From NCBI RefSeq assembly GCF_030503855.1, contig NZ_CP129971.1, positions 4,278,001 through 4,342,000 on the forward strand: a stretch of DNA of 64,000 nucleotides, written 5' to 3'. Origin of the DNA: Marivirga salinae. GTDB lineage: Bacteria > Bacteroidota > Bacteroidia > Cytophagales > Cyclobacteriaceae. Shown one piece after another: positions 8,421-17,734 of the stretch; the first letter of the stretch is position 1; the number at the start of each line of letters is the position of its first letter. A model generated the notes under the pieces. The model worked only from the letters and a program-made list of their open reading frames with translations. It did not search any database and was not told the origin of the DNA. A program made the translations under genes and the position numbers.

Positions 8421-9215
8421 TTATAAATCGCTTTCTAGTTCTATGTTTCTATCAACTTTCCAAGGATTATTCGCTTTACCAGGTTTATTTTTGTTTTCTG
8501 GACTCAATAATATTGGATACAATGGCTTAGTTTTTAAGAATTCTTCTATGGGCTTAATTAGGTATAATTCCGTTTGAATTTCCTCAAATATAAAACCCAA
8601 TCTTTGAATTGTACTGGTATGCGGATACCATTGTAATAGATTTATTAAATCTTCTGCTGTTATGGCTTCAGTAAGCTCTTCCAGGATAGTAATTATTCTG
8701 TTTAAGCCTCCCATTTTTGATTGATAGTGTATTAAATCAATGGCAGTTAAAGCTGGTGAAGAGATATTAAACAAACCAGCATCTGATTTTCTTTTTATAA
8801 TATTATTTTTTGGCCAATTACTAGTGGCGGATATGTTGAGGTAATTATTGCCCTTTTTAATATCTCTTACATTCGGGATTTGTGTCATCAGGTAATTTTG
8901 CTGTACTTGTTGGTGACTTGCTCCATGAAAAGATGCTGCAGAGTAAAATGCTAAGTAGTATGGTTTATTTAGATATTTAAATAATTTCTGTACATAGAGC
9001 TCTATCGGTAGTCTTCCGTATTGTTTGTAGCGTGGAGGAATAATAATATAGAATCCCTGCCTTAATGATATAATCTCTTTCTTTTTTGTTAAGCGAGATA
9101 ATTCGTTTCTTAAGGCTGAGTCCGATTTATTTAACTGGGTTTTTAATTCATCCCAAGTGAAAGCATACTGCTCATAGGCTAAGCACTGATCTATATAGTC
9201 ATAAATCTTTTTCAT
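8421..9215 (-). CDS. abiEi: AbiEi-type antitoxin/regulator
   Basis: 264 residues from ATG at 9215; a TTG six codons earlier is possible but less likely. The N-terminal winged helix (MKKIYDYIDQ..., about 1-60) and the following AbiEi_4-type region (FYSAASFHGAS) match AbiEi antitoxins, which neutralise AbiEii and repress their own promoter. It leads the four-gene unit with abiEii, the 300-residue gene and the HEPN gene. Just upstream are two repeats suited to be its operator. Confidence 0.8.
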   Translation of the reverse strand: MKKIYDYIDQCLAYEQYAFTWDELKTQLNKSDSALRNELSRLTKKKEIISLRQGFYIIIPPRYKQYGRLPIELYVQKLFKYLNKPYYLAFYSAASFHGASHQQVQQNYLMTQIPNVRDIKKGNNYLNISATSNWPKNNIIKRKSDAGLFNISSPALTAIDLIHYQSKMGGLNRIITILEELTEAITAEDLINLLQWYPHTSTIQRLGFIFEEIQTELYLIKPIEEFLKTKPLYPILLSPENKNKPGKANNPWKVDRNIELESDL

Positions 9216-9227
9216 TTTAGTAAATTT

Positions 9228-9271
9228 ATGCAAAAAGTATTGAAAAGTGATAAATAATGCATAAAAATACT
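9228..9271 (-). promoter_or_regulatory. Putative AbiEi operator repeats
   Basis: Two similar direct repeats, ATGCAAAAAGTATT (9228-9241) and ATGCATAAAAATACT (9257-9271), centred 29-30 bp apart immediately upstream of abiEi. AbiEi proteins autoregulate by binding repeats at this position; the assignment here is inferred. Confidence 0.4.
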
Positions 9272-9350
9272 ATTTTAAATCTTAGATTAAGATGCTGAGG
9301 TGATTTAGTTTCTTGTAACAATAGCAAGACCATCTTCGAAAACAATTTCT

Positions 9351-9620
9351 CTACCGTAAACAGGAAGGGTACAAATATACGCTTGCCTTTTGGAGCTGGC
9401 TAGCCGAACGCGTTTTGCTTCGCAACACGCTCGATTGGGTGAAAGTCTGGAATGATTTTGCAGGATCACCACTTTTATCTTTGATTAAATAAATGGCATT
9501 GCCAACCTTTGGGAGATACTCTAGTTCTTCGACTGATTCAATGACATACTTATTTATAGGTGTAGTCTTTAGGGCTTTTTCACATTTAGCAATTAGGTTT
9601 TTTATATAAATATGTTCCAT
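9351..9620 (-). pseudogene. Truncated GIY-YIG-type protein fragment
   Basis: The first ~55 codons (LPKVGNAIYLIKDKSGDP) look like the start of a Bacteroidota GIY-YIG-type protein, in which the catalytic YIG segment and arginine would follow. Here the frame instead runs into the repeat at 9403-9440 and ends after 89 codons, so the nuclease core is missing. Most likely the gene was cut by insertion of the repeat and the abiE module. Weak alternative: a free-standing small protein. Confidence 0.5.
9403..9440. repeat. Flanking repeat, right of AbiE/HEPN operon
   Basis: Contains the palindrome CGCGTTTTGCTTCGCAACACG; about 28/38 identical to 5138-5175 and in the same orientation, so the two bracket the abiE-HEPN operon and the remnant gene is broken at this copy. 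Confidence 0.5.
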
Positions 9621-9647
9621 ATGTATAATTAGGCTAATTGAGTTGTA

Positions 9648-9723
9648 AAAAAAAAGCGCTGGATCCCCACCCAGCGCTTATATTTCAACCAAAACCTTAC
9701 AAAGTCATTGACTTGTATAAGAT
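9648..9723 (-). ncRNA. Candidate small RNA, copy 2
   Basis: Reading on the minus strand: stem ATACAAGTCA/TGACTTTGTA, conserved linker GGTTTTGGTTGAAATA, then terminator hairpin AGCGCTGG..CCAGCGCT (9655-9679) and nine T. No minus-strand gene lies upstream that this terminator could serve, and a TTG-N20-TACATTTA promoter sits just before it. It is the paralogue of the candidate at 3062-3133. Confidence 0.55.
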
Positions 9724-9727
9724 GATG

Positions 9728-9758
9728 TAAATGTAGTGATACCGTTATATATTTACAA
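9728..9758 (-). promoter_or_regulatory. Bacteroidota-type promoter for candidate sRNA 2
   Basis: On the minus strand TTG (9758-9756), a 20-nt spacer, then TACATTTA (9735-9728), close to the TAnnTTTG consensus. Confidence 0.45.
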
Positions 9759-9775
9759 GTATTGATGGGTTATAT

Positions 9776-9783
9776 TATCTTTG
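9776..9783 (+). promoter_or_regulatory. -7 promoter element of the nuclease gene
   Basis: TATCTTTG, an exact TAnnTTTG match, 29 bases before the coding start at 9812. No clear -33 TTTG is seen. It is divergent from the sRNA promoter next to it. Confidence 0.45.
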
Positions 9784-9811
9784 TAAGTTGAAGATCTAAA
9801 ATTAGAGTAGT

Positions 9812-10867
9812 TTGATTAACAGGAATTTACCTTTAAAGGATAGTAAGACTTTATACTTAAAGATAGCTCTATCCTTTGTATTATCCATTGTTAGCTTTTC
9901 GCTGATGCATGCGCAAGAGTATCTTCCAGCAACTTCAAGTGGGCAGGTGGTGCATCATGCCCATTATAGTTTGAGTTATTCGGAAGCTCATGAGCAGGCG
10001 GAATGGGTCTATTACGAATTAACGGCTGCAGAAGCTCGAAATAATAGTTATGGTCGTTCTGATAATTTCAGGGAAGATTATAATGTAAAAACAGGATCTG
10101 CTTCTTTAGCTGATTACAAAGGAAGCGGATATGATAGAGGGCATCTGGCACCTGCCGGGGATATGGGATTTAGTAGTGCTGCCATGTCTGAGAGTTTTTA
10201 TATGAGTAATATGAGTCCACAAGATCCTTCTTTTAATAGGGGAATATGGAGACAGTTAGAAAGTTTAGTAAGGTCATGGTCAACTGAGAAAGCTGAATTA
10301 TTTATTGCTACAGGCCCAGTATTGGAAAATGGACTTTCGAGTATAGGATATAATGAAGTAAGTATTCCTAAGTACTACTATAAAGTGCTGCTTGATTATG
10401 ATAAGCGTAACGGATCGTATGAAGCTATCGGTTTCTTGTTACCCAACCGAAAAGGCCATGGAGATTTAGCGGATTATGTGGTTTTTATTGATCAAATTGA
10501 AAAACTTACGGGTTTTGATTTTTATTCTCAGTTAGCTGATAGTATTGAAAATAATATAGAGGCAAGATATGACCCTAATTATTGGAACTGGAAAGCCAGT
10601 AAGGTAAAGACTTATGGCAATTCAAATACTTCCACTGCTATTCAATGCAAAGGAAATACTCAAAAAGGTGCTCGATGTCGGAATAGGACTAAGAATGAAA
10701 TTGGCTTTTGTTATTTGCATGAAAGTCAAGCCGATGGTGTAAGTACTGAACCTGCTACAAGAGCTACTTCAGTTCGATGTTCGGCTACTACTAATGCTGG
10801 TACAAGATGTAAGCGAAAAACTAAATCTGCTAATGGTAAGTGTTGGCAGCATGGGGATGATGGATGA
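9812..10867 (+). CDS. Secreted DNA/RNA non-specific endonuclease with C-terminal Cys/His motifs
   Basis: A 351-residue protein starting at TTG (a stop lies nine bases upstream in frame and no ATG occurs before the signal peptide). Residues about 15-35 form a signal peptide ending LMHAQ. The NUC domain carries the catalytic motif DRGH (108-111) and the Asn-containing MSPQDPSFNRGIW. After the nuclease come two copies of a small motif C-x-G/A-x-T-x-x-G-x-x-C-x-R...C-x-x-H (about 278-303 and 324-346), probably metal-binding. It may degrade extracellular nucleic acid or act as a secreted toxin. Confidence 0.85.
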   Translation: MINRNLPLKDSKTLYLKIALSFVLSIVSFSLMHAQEYLPATSSGQVVHHAHYSLSYSEAHEQAEWVYYELTAAEARNNSYGRSDNFREDYNVKTGSASLADYKGSGYDRGHLAPAGDMGFSSAAMSESFYMSNMSPQDPSFNRGIWRQLESLVRSWSTEKAELFIATGPVLENGLSSIGYNEVSIPKYYYKVLLDYDKRNGSYEAIGFLLPNRKGHGDLADYVVFIDQIEKLTGFDFYSQLADSIENNIEARYDPNYWNWKASKVKTYGNSNTSTAIQCKGNTQKGARCRNRTKNEIGFCYLHESQADGVSTEPATRATSVRCSATTNAGTRCKRKTKSANGKCWQHGDDG

Positions 10868-11054
10868 GACAAAGAAATTAGGAACAAGCTGGTGATTGAG
10901 TTTGCAGCAACTCGTAAAAGTAGCCTAAGCTTATCTGGATGAACCATTATGCTCAGCAAAGTGCTTGATTGCAGTATCTAATCTTTTAACACCAAGTTTC
11001 GTTACTTAATTAAGATATTTATTTCAAAGCACTAACAATATAATAGAATTTAAT

Positions 11055-11062
11055 TACCTTTG
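11055..11062 (+). promoter_or_regulatory. -7 promoter element
   Basis: TACCTTTG, matching TAnnTTTG, 29 bases before the gene at 11092. No clear -33 partner. Confidence 0.4.
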
Positions 11063-11091
11063 AATATCATGTCTAAAATAAGCTAACTGTT

Positions 11092-11316
11092 ATGGACTTA
11101 GACAAAATAAGCAAACTTATAGGTATAATTGTAATCATTGCGATTGCGAAGTATATATGGAATCTTATTTTCAAAAAGACTAATACTTCAATCATCTCAG
11201 ATCATGGCTTGGAAATTTTGGAGGATCCAGATAAGAAAAAGCAACTACGAAAAGCAGTGGATGAATACCACGAAACTGGTGATTGGAACGAAACTCAGCT
11301 GAAAAGTATTGTTTAA
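11092..11316 (+). CDS. Small single-TM protein
   Basis: A 74-residue protein with one membrane segment (about residues 7-25) and an acidic-basic cytosolic tail ending in a helix. No family is recognised. It is five bases upstream of the larger membrane gene and shares its promoter, so the two likely act together. Confidence 0.5.
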   Translation: MDLDKISKLIGIIVIIAIAKYIWNLIFKKTNTSIISDHGLEILEDPDKKKQLRKAVDEYHETGDWNETQLKSIV

Positions 11317-11321
11317 ATTAA

Positions 11322-12539
11322 ATGAATCTCACTTTTGGATTCATAGCATTTTTTATAATAATTGTAATACCTGGTCTCATATACCGTAGGTTTTATTATT
11401 ATGGTGAGTTCTCAAAACAATTCCACACTAAAGAACCAATATTAAATACTATTTTTCTTAGCAGTATACCTGGAGTTTGTATACAATTATTAGGTTTTTA
11501 TCTTTTGAATAAAATTGCATACTTCGAAACTAACAATATAGATGTCCTAAATATATTTCGGGACTTTGCTTTTTTAAAAGATAGTGATTTAGGCGGAGAC
11601 ACTGAAAAATTCGTCCAATCTGGCTTAGGCAAGTTTATCCTTTATTCAGTTGTCATTTTTATTTCTTCAGCTGTATTAGGCATCTTCAGTTCAAAGCTAT
11701 TGAGAGCTTTTAATTTAGATAGAAAGTACAAAATCTTTAGATTCAGAAATCAATGGTATTATATATTTAGTGGTGCAGTTCTGAAATTCCAGAAATTTGA
11801 ATCTGCTCGTGGTCTCCACTATAACAATCTTCCTGAAAATCAGGAAATATTAATGACTTTTGCGGATATAATGGTTAATAACCAACAGGGTGTAAGGGAA
11901 CTTTATACTGGCTATGTGGTGGATTACGACCTTAAACAGAATGATATTTCAAAGCTGGACAAAATATATTTGTTAGACGCCTACAGATATAAGAAAGGAT
12001 CAAATTCATCAAACTATTATAGTTCTAGTAATTATATCATCACACAAACCAATTATCACAATAATATCAATTTAAATAGTTCAGAAATCAAATCTGGAAC
12101 AAGGGAACGAGTTGGTATACCTGGAGATATGTTAGTTATAGAAGGTGAAAATGTTGTTAATATAAACCTGACCTACATACCTTCAAAAGCTATCGAAGAT
12201 GATAAGGAAGCTAGAAAACAAAAGAAATTTAAAATGGCATATTTAGCGCTAGCTGTTATTAATATTCTTTTTGTAGTTCTTCATGCCATTGGTGAATTTA
12301 TTGACTTTGAAAAAACAAGTTGGCTCTACGAGTATTATGATACCAATTTATGGGGGAAAATATTTGTGATATTTTTCTCAAATCAAATATTGCTTCCGTT
12401 TTTTCCAATCAAAAATGAGAAAAAGAAGTATACTTTTGATTGGAAAGTTGCCATTCTTCGATTCGTTATCCTAATACTGATGTCCATTCCATTTGTTATA
12501 TTTATAAACAAGGGCTATATAAAACTAAACTTTTGGTGA
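11322..12539 (+). CDS. Hypothetical multi-TM protein
   Basis: A 405-residue protein. Hydrophobic segments occur at about residues 3-20, 42-62, 103-125, 303-322, 345-362 and 378-396. A soluble part of about 150 residues between the third and fourth contains an N/S/Y-rich loop. The N-terminal motif IPGLIYRRFYYYGEFSKQF looks conserved in character (short helix, then aromatic/basic box), but I do not recognise the family. It forms a two-gene unit with the 74-residue protein at the right side of the nuclease gene; a defence role is only suggested by location. Confidence 0.5.
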   Translation: MNLTFGFIAFFIIIVIPGLIYRRFYYYGEFSKQFHTKEPILNTIFLSSIPGVCIQLLGFYLLNKIAYFETNNIDVLNIFRDFAFLKDSDLGGDTEKFVQSGLGKFILYSVVIFISSAVLGIFSSKLLRAFNLDRKYKIFRFRNQWYYIFSGAVLKFQKFESARGLHYNNLPENQEILMTFADIMVNNQQGVRELYTGYVVDYDLKQNDISKLDKIYLLDAYRYKKGSNSSNYYSSSNYIITQTNYHNNINLNSSEIKSGTRERVGIPGDMLVIEGENVVNINLTYIPSKAIEDDKEARKQKKFKMAYLALAVINILFVVLHAIGEFIDFEKTSWLYEYYDTNLWGKIFVIFFSNQILLPFFPIKNEKKKYTFDWKVAILRFVILILMSIPFVIFINKGYIKLNFW

Positions 12540-12689
12540 AAATACTAGCAAATAGGTAAGTTCAGTAAATGACCTGAATAAAATTTCATATTACTTAAAT
12601 TAAGCGCTGACTCCTCGGTTGATCTAGGTTAGCTAAATGGTACTTACTTTTGGTAATAAGCAGCTAAAAGATGAAATCTTTCAGTCATT

Positions 12690-13238
12690 CTAAAAATTAT
12701 TTATGATCTGTCTCTTAGCACTTCTTGCTAAACTAACTGCACCACTCAGGTAGCTTATGACTTGATTTACTCCCACATGAAATAACTGCTTGGCTGTCGC
12801 TTCTTTTGGTGGGTTGGCGACATATACTAATTTATGCCATTTCAATGATTGGCACAGTTTTACAATATCATCTCTCTCGAAATTTGCATACAATTGATGA
12901 GCAAAAGCGTTTCTTATTTTTCTAACCAAATGTAAATCATCCTTAATTGCCTTTTCGATTAGCCCTAAGGAATAACACATTGAAATTTTACCACTGAAAG
13001 TACTAAGCGGACCATTAATGCTAAATAGTTTTTCAACTTCCTTGTCTTTCTCGGGTAAAAAAGCTCTTAGAATGTGTTCAAGTGCCATTTCCAAAAAGGA
13101 AGACGCTAAAAGGGCGATACTATGGTCTTCTGTAGATTCTTTATTAAAGAATTCATTGAAAGCAAATGAGGCAGTTTCAAAATCAAAATAGCGAAGCACT
13201 TCCTCTTGTTCCATCTGTCGTATTTTATCTCTTCCCAT
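12690..13238 (-). CDS. MltR/DUF4145-like HEPN protein
   Basis: A 182-residue helical protein. Its layout (ALLASSFLEMALEHILRAFL, then a GPLSTFSGKI segment, then IRKIRNAFAH) matches the MltR-type family. The last motif is an R-x4-H HEPN signature (Arg109-His114), so it could be an RNase as well as a regulator. It is the last gene of the run hsdM-hsdS-prrC-hsdR-small ORF-this gene, seven bases after the small ORF. Mannitol regulation is unlikely in this setting; an accessory defence role is inferred. Confidence 0.6.
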   Translation of the reverse strand: MGRDKIRQMEQEEVLRYFDFETASFAFNEFFNKESTEDHSIALLASSFLEMALEHILRAFLPEKDKEVEKLFSINGPLSTFSGKISMCYSLGLIEKAIKDDLHLVRKIRNAFAHQLYANFERDDIVKLCQSLKWHKLVYVANPPKEATAKQLFHVGVNQVISYLSGAVSLARSAKRQIINNF

Positions 13239-13245
13239 AACCCTC

Positions 13246-13431
13246 CTATTTTTCAGCGGCTATGTTGCGCTCGTTTTCGTTGATACATATATTTACTTTT
13301 TTGATAATTACCCAGCCATTCAGGAGTATGTGTAGAAGCTCATCACGTAGTAGGGAGAATTTTTCTATTACAGGAAAGCATTTGGAAACTTGAGGTAGGT
13401 TAAGCGTTTTTGTATTCATTTTGGATTGCAT
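13246..13431 (-). CDS. Small hypothetical protein between hsdR and HEPN gene
   Basis: A 61-residue protein starting 23 bases after hsdR and ending seven bases before the HEPN gene. Not recognised. It contains a predicted helix (IEKFSLLRDELLHILLNG) and a short basic/hydrophobic strand. Possible antitoxin or chaperone for the HEPN protein, or the remains of a larger HTH gene. It could also be untranslated spacer. Confidence 0.35.
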   Translation of the reverse strand: MQSKMNTKTLNLPQVSKCFPVIEKFSLLRDELLHILLNGWVIIKKVNICINENERNIAAEK

Positions 13432-13454
13432 TCTTAAAGTAGGTTTTGTTTATT

Positions 13455-16400
13455 TTATATTTTACCTCCAACCCCTTTAAATTTCTCAACAAAAGAGGCG
13501 ATTTTTTGAAATACACTTTGCTTTTTTGTTAGGTACTGAGGATTTAAAGGACTCATTTTCGGCAGAAGTGAGTTGAGTTCAGTTCCATTTTCGCTTGCAT
13601 ATTCTCTTTTTAAAGAGTTTGTTATATATCGTTTTGCTGCCTCCTCATTTAGATTCTCATTGGTTATTAATTCAGATGCTTCTGACTTTTGCCTTCTTTG
13701 TGCATAAGTGAAAAATGCATCTATAATACTCGCTTTGTCTTGAATGATGTCAAGGTCTGTTTCATTAATGAAATCAACAACTAAACTCTCTTTAGCTCTA
13801 CTACCAATACTTGCACGAATAACTCTTCTGATTTCCTCTATTAATGAATCTTTATCTTTATTTTTTTTGTTGTGCTCAAAAATTAATTCAAGGATGTAGT
13901 CAAGGTTTATTTCTTGTGACTTCAGTAAGTCAATTTCAAAAACTACATCATCCCAATCAATATCTGATTCTTCTGATTCTTTGCCACTTTTCTCTTTCCT
14001 TAGCCAATCTCGAATATCATTGTAAGTAGATCTATAATCCTGAATTAATCGTTCAGGTGGTAAGTCAATCTCTTGCATAGTTGCAATATCTTCATCTGTG
14101 ATAAAGTGAGTTTCTTTAAACTCTTCTACAGCCTCTGGATCGTTACTATCAATTGTTTGAAGCTCTTTGAGATTAGCAAATTCATCATAATTTTGGAGTA
14201 TGTTTTCAACTCGTAGGTACTCACCAAATAGCTTCGAAAATTCTTTTTTGTCTTTTTCTGTAGCAATCTCATCAGGGTTAGGAAACTTTTCGTTTAGTTC
14301 CTTCACTACTTCTACGTAGCCTCTTCGAGCTTCGCCTGTTGCAATGTCTGTGAAGCCTTCTAAATATTCCTTATAACTTTTCTCTAGGACCACATTTTTG
14401 GTGCTACTATCACCAAATAAGGTGATGGCATCAACTGTAGCTTTTTCTAAATCACGGAAGGTAATTATGTTGCCAAATGTTTTTGTAGCGTCATAAATAC
14501 GATTGGTTCTTGAGAATGCTTGCATTAGACCATGGTAACGAAGGTTTTTATCTACAAAAAGTGTGTTTAGGGTTGGAGCATCAAATCCAGTCAGGAACAT
14601 TCCTACTACAATGATTAAATCAACTTCCTTATTTTTCACTCTTTTGGCGAGGTCACGATAGTAATTTTGGAATTCTTTGCTTTCAACACCATAACTGGTT
14701 TTAAACATGTTATTATAGTCATTGATAGCTTTGGTCAAAAACTCTTTTGCGCTTTGATCCATGGCTGATGGCTCAAAGGTTTCATCCAGTATCTCTCCTT
14801 TTGCACTTTGTTCTTCATTTGCTGCGTATGAAAATATGGTGGCTATTTTTAAAGGTTTATCACTGTCTTTTTGCAAGTGATTTATTTCTTCATAATAACA
14901 TTTCGCAGCATCTACACTATTAACGGCAAACATGGCGTTGAAGCCATTATTACCACCCCGAGTTCTATGCGTTTTTTGTCTAAAATTATTAAGGATATAT
15001 TGTGAAATCTCTTTTATTCTAACAGGGTGAAGAAGGGCTCTCTTGTTTTCTGCGGCACTTAATTTTTTCTCATCAATTTCTGTTTCAATTCCTTTAAACT
15101 GCGGGCGAACATCATTGTAGTCTACTTTGAATTTAAGAACTTTTTCATCTCTAATAGCATCAGTAATGACATAGGAATGTAATTCCGTACCAAATACGCT
15201 TGCTGTAGTTTCTGCACCTAATGCATTATCAGGGAAAATTGGAGTACCTGTGAAACCAAATTGATAATACTTTTTGAATTTCTTTTTTATGTTCTTCTGA
15301 GCTTCGCCAAATTGAGAACGGTGAGCTTCATCAAAGATAAAAATGACCTGTTTTTGATAAAGAGGTAAATCATTTTCGCTTTTAATCAGATTATTCAGTT
15401 TCTGAATGGTAGTGACTATAATCTTATTATCATCTTTGTCAATATTTCGTTTTAATCCTGCTGTACTATCTGAACCATTGACACTATCAGGTGAGAATCT
15501 TTGGTATTCTTTCATAGTTTGAAAATCCAGATCCTTCCTGTCTACCACAAAAAATACTTTATCAATGAATTCAAGACCAGTGGACAGTCTTGCTGCTTTA
15601 AAACTCGTAAGGGTTTTTCCAGAACCAGTTGTATGCCATATAAAGCCTCCACTTTCATTTGTAGACCATTTCTTAGTTTGATACGAACTTTTTATTTTCC
15701 ATAAGATTCTTTCAGTAGCTGCAATTTGATAAGGTCTCATGATCAGAAGTGTATCACTTACATCAAACACAGAATAATTGAGCAATACATTAAGGAGGGT
15801 ACGCTTTTCAAAAAATGTAAAGGTAAAATCCTTAAGGTCCTTAATCAAGGAATTATCAGCTTTTGCCCAGTTCATGGTAAAGTCAAAACTGTTTTTATCT
15901 CTTTTTACTGTGTTTGCAAAGTATCGGCTATCGGTTCCATTGGATATTACGAATAACTGTAAGTATTTGAAAAGTGAGTTTTCGCTATTGAAGCTTTCTT
16001 TGCTATAGCGGTGTACTTGGTTAAACGCCTCACGGATAGCTACTCCACGCTTTTTTAATTCTACTTGTACCAAGGGCAAACCATTGACTAAAATAGTTAC
16101 ATCATAGCGATTGGAGTGAGTTCCTTTCTGCTCGAATTGCGAGATAACCTGAGCTTTGTTACTAGCAACATTTTTTTTATCCAATAAGTAAATGTTTTGG
16201 ATATGTCCATCATCAAATACAAAATCATATATATAGTTATCGTGTATTTTTCTAGTCTTATCTACGATATTATCTCCAGGATTATCCAAATACTCTTCTA
16301 CAAAACGAGCCCACTCGAGATCATTAAATTCCATGTCATTCAGCGCTTGCAGTTGCACTCTTACATTTGCCAACATGGCTTCAAGGGTATTTAGGTTCGT

Positions 16401-16562
16401 AGGGTTTTCATATCCTTGATTTACTAAGTCTTGGATAAACTCTTTTTCAAGTGCTGATTCTGTTTGATAACTTACTGGTGCCTCATGTACATCCCTATAC
16501 TGCGTGTATTTATCGAGTACAATGAAATTATTTGATTCGGCTATGGTTTTATACTGTGACAT
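13455..16562 (-). CDS. hsdR: Type IC restriction enzyme subunit R (HsdR)
   Basis: 1035 residues from ATG at 16562; the frame extends five codons upstream, but [13 protein letters not shown] aligns with the known family start. The nuclease motif D-x13-E-x-K is present as Asp154, Glu168 and Lys170 (in YDVTILVNG...VELKK), close to D151/E165/K167 of EcoR124I. The helicase motor follows with GSGKT and DEAH. From memory the sequence is very close to EcoR124I HsdR along its length. It cuts unmodified DNA after ATP-driven translocation in the HsdR2M2S1 complex. Its start overlaps the end of prrC by 14 bases. Confidence 0.97.
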   Translation of the reverse strand: MSQYKTIAESNNFIVLDKYTQYRDVHEAPVSYQTESALEKEFIQDLVNQGYENPTNLNTLEAMLANVRVQLQALNDMEFNDLEWARFVEEYLDNPGDNIVDKTRKIHDNYIYDFVFDDGHIQNIYLLDKKNVASNKAQVISQFEQKGTHSNRYDVTILVNGLPLVQVELKKRGVAIREAFNQVHRYSKESFNSENSLFKYLQLFVISNGTDSRYFANTVKRDKNSFDFTMNWAKADNSLIKDLKDFTFTFFEKRTLLNVLLNYSVFDVSDTLLIMRPYQIAATERILWKIKSSYQTKKWSTNESGGFIWHTTGSGKTLTSFKAARLSTGLEFIDKVFFVVDRKDLDFQTMKEYQRFSPDSVNGSDSTAGLKRNIDKDDNKIIVTTIQKLNNLIKSENDLPLYQKQVIFIFDEAHRSQFGEAQKNIKKKFKKYYQFGFTGTPIFPDNALGAETTASVFGTELHSYVITDAIRDEKVLKFKVDYNDVRPQFKGIETEIDEKKLSAAENKRALLHPVRIKEISQYILNNFRQKTHRTRGGNNGFNAMFAVNSVDAAKCYYEEINHLQKDSDKPLKIATIFSYAANEEQSAKGEILDETFEPSAMDQSAKEFLTKAINDYNNMFKTSYGVESKEFQNYYRDLAKRVKNKEVDLIIVVGMFLTGFDAPTLNTLFVDKNLRYHGLMQAFSRTNRIYDATKTFGNIITFRDLEKATVDAITLFGDSSTKNVVLEKSYKEYLEGFTDIATGEARRGYVEVVKELNEKFPNPDEIATEKDKKEFSKLFGEYLRVENILQNYDEFANLKELQTIDSNDPEAVEEFKETHFITDEDIATMQEIDLPPERLIQDYRSTYNDIRDWLRKEKSGKESEESDIDWDDVVFEIDLLKSQEINLDYILELIFEHNKKNKDKDSLIEEIRRVIRASIGSRAKESLVVDFINETDLDIIQDKASIIDAFFTYAQRRQKSEASELITNENLNEEAAKRYITNSLKREYASENGTELNSLLPKMSPLNPQYLTKKQSVFQKIASFVEKFKGVGGKI

Positions 16563-17733
16563 TCTCTTGATTTTCAACTTCCATAATTGTTGGTTTAAAG
16601 CGGTATAACTTTATGATTATTTCTCTGACCAAGAAACTCAATACTCTTTTGTCATTATCTTCCAGTATTGATACCTCCGCTCCGTGGTGTTTTGAATGGC
16701 TCGACAGATTGATAATGCGATTATAGTATGATTCACGAGCATCTTTTGGTAGGAGATCCTCCCATTTATTGAAGCCAAGGAAAGTAGAGGCCTTCTCGAA
16801 AATGTTTCTGAGAAAATTAAAATGGTATTTCTGAATTTCGCCCGATTCAATTGCTTTTTCAAGTTCTGCTAACAGAAACAAGTGATAAGAAAATGGCGAA
16901 TCTTTTGGTTGATCAATAAGTTCAAAAGTGCCATCAATTAATTTTTCTAAACGCCATTTTCTAGTTCTACTTACTCTATTAAATTCATTAAAGATTACAT
17001 TGTAAAATAGTGGGTTGTGTGTGGTAATAATGAATTTTAATTCAGATGTACTGGATTTAATCAACTTAGCAATGTCAACGGCTAATTCAATTAAATGTGT
17101 ATCATCTAATGAACTGACAGGGTCGTCAATGAAAACATACTGCAAATCATTAAATTGATTCGTTTCACGTTCAGCTAGATCAGCTACGTTTAAAACACTA
17201 ATGGTTTGCTCCAATAAACTGTAAAAAACACTCCAGACAAAACAGCTTTCTTCTCCTTTAGAAATTTTCACATCTTTTGAACCAGATTCATCACCCGTTT
17301 CAAATGAGAAATACACCTCTGAATAAGGAGGAATAACTACATCCTTATTGTCCTTATCCTTGATGGTATACTGTTCATTAAAGCGGGGTGTTAGCTTATC
17401 ATTGGTATAGCGTTGAAAATGGCTTGTGATATTAGATTCTTGGCCTTGTTCGAGAAGAATCCATTTGGTATAACTATTTGTTTGAATCTTTAGCTTTCTA
17501 TCGGTATCATATTCCAAATCGTTGTCCCAATAGAATAAATCTTCAGTAAATGCATTATAGTACAGTATTTTAACGCCTGATTCATCTTCTTCATCGGGAT
17601 TTTTTGGTGCAATTAATTCTTTAAACTCACGAGATAACCGTGTTTTTCCAGAACCATTAAATGCATAAATCAGTTGCATTTTTTTATCTGCGTCTATTAG
17701 TTTTTGCGCTATTTCTGATAAAGTTTGTCCCAT
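16549..17733 (-). CDS. prrC: PrrC-type anticodon nuclease
   Basis: 394 residues, the usual PrrC length (about 396). The N-terminal ABC-type ATPase has Walker A FNGSGKT (25-31), signature SKGEES, Walker B YVFIDDP followed by VSSLDD, and H-loop TTHNP. The C-terminal part shows the anticodon-nuclease triad pattern: Arg309-x3-Glu313 and His346, spaced almost as in E. coli PrrC (R320, E324, H356). Known PrrC is held inactive by the linked type IC enzyme and cleaves tRNA-Lys when phage disables restriction. Here it sits between hsdS and hsdR, the exact prr order, so the same silent-guard role is inferred. Confidence 0.88.
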   Translation of the reverse strand: MGQTLSEIAQKLIDADKKMQLIYAFNGSGKTRLSREFKELIAPKNPDEEDESGVKILYYNAFTEDLFYWDNDLEYDTDRKLKIQTNSYTKWILLEQGQESNITSHFQRYTNDKLTPRFNEQYTIKDKDNKDVVIPPYSEVYFSFETGDESGSKDVKISKGEESCFVWSVFYSLLEQTISVLNVADLAERETNQFNDLQYVFIDDPVSSLDDTHLIELAVDIAKLIKSSTSELKFIITTHNPLFYNVIFNEFNRVSRTRKWRLEKLIDGTFELIDQPKDSPFSYHLFLLAELEKAIESGEIQKYHFNFLRNIFEKASTFLGFNKWEDLLPKDARESYYNRIINLSSHSKHHGAEVSILEDNDKRVLSFLVREIIIKLYRFKPTIMEVENQENVTV

Positions 17734-17734
17734 A

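Noticed and set aside
5138..9440. Integron attC-like sites around the abiE unit
   Set aside because: The two related palindromic sequences suggested cassettes, but the core RYYYAAC/GTTRRRY sites are not clear and no integron integrase is present.
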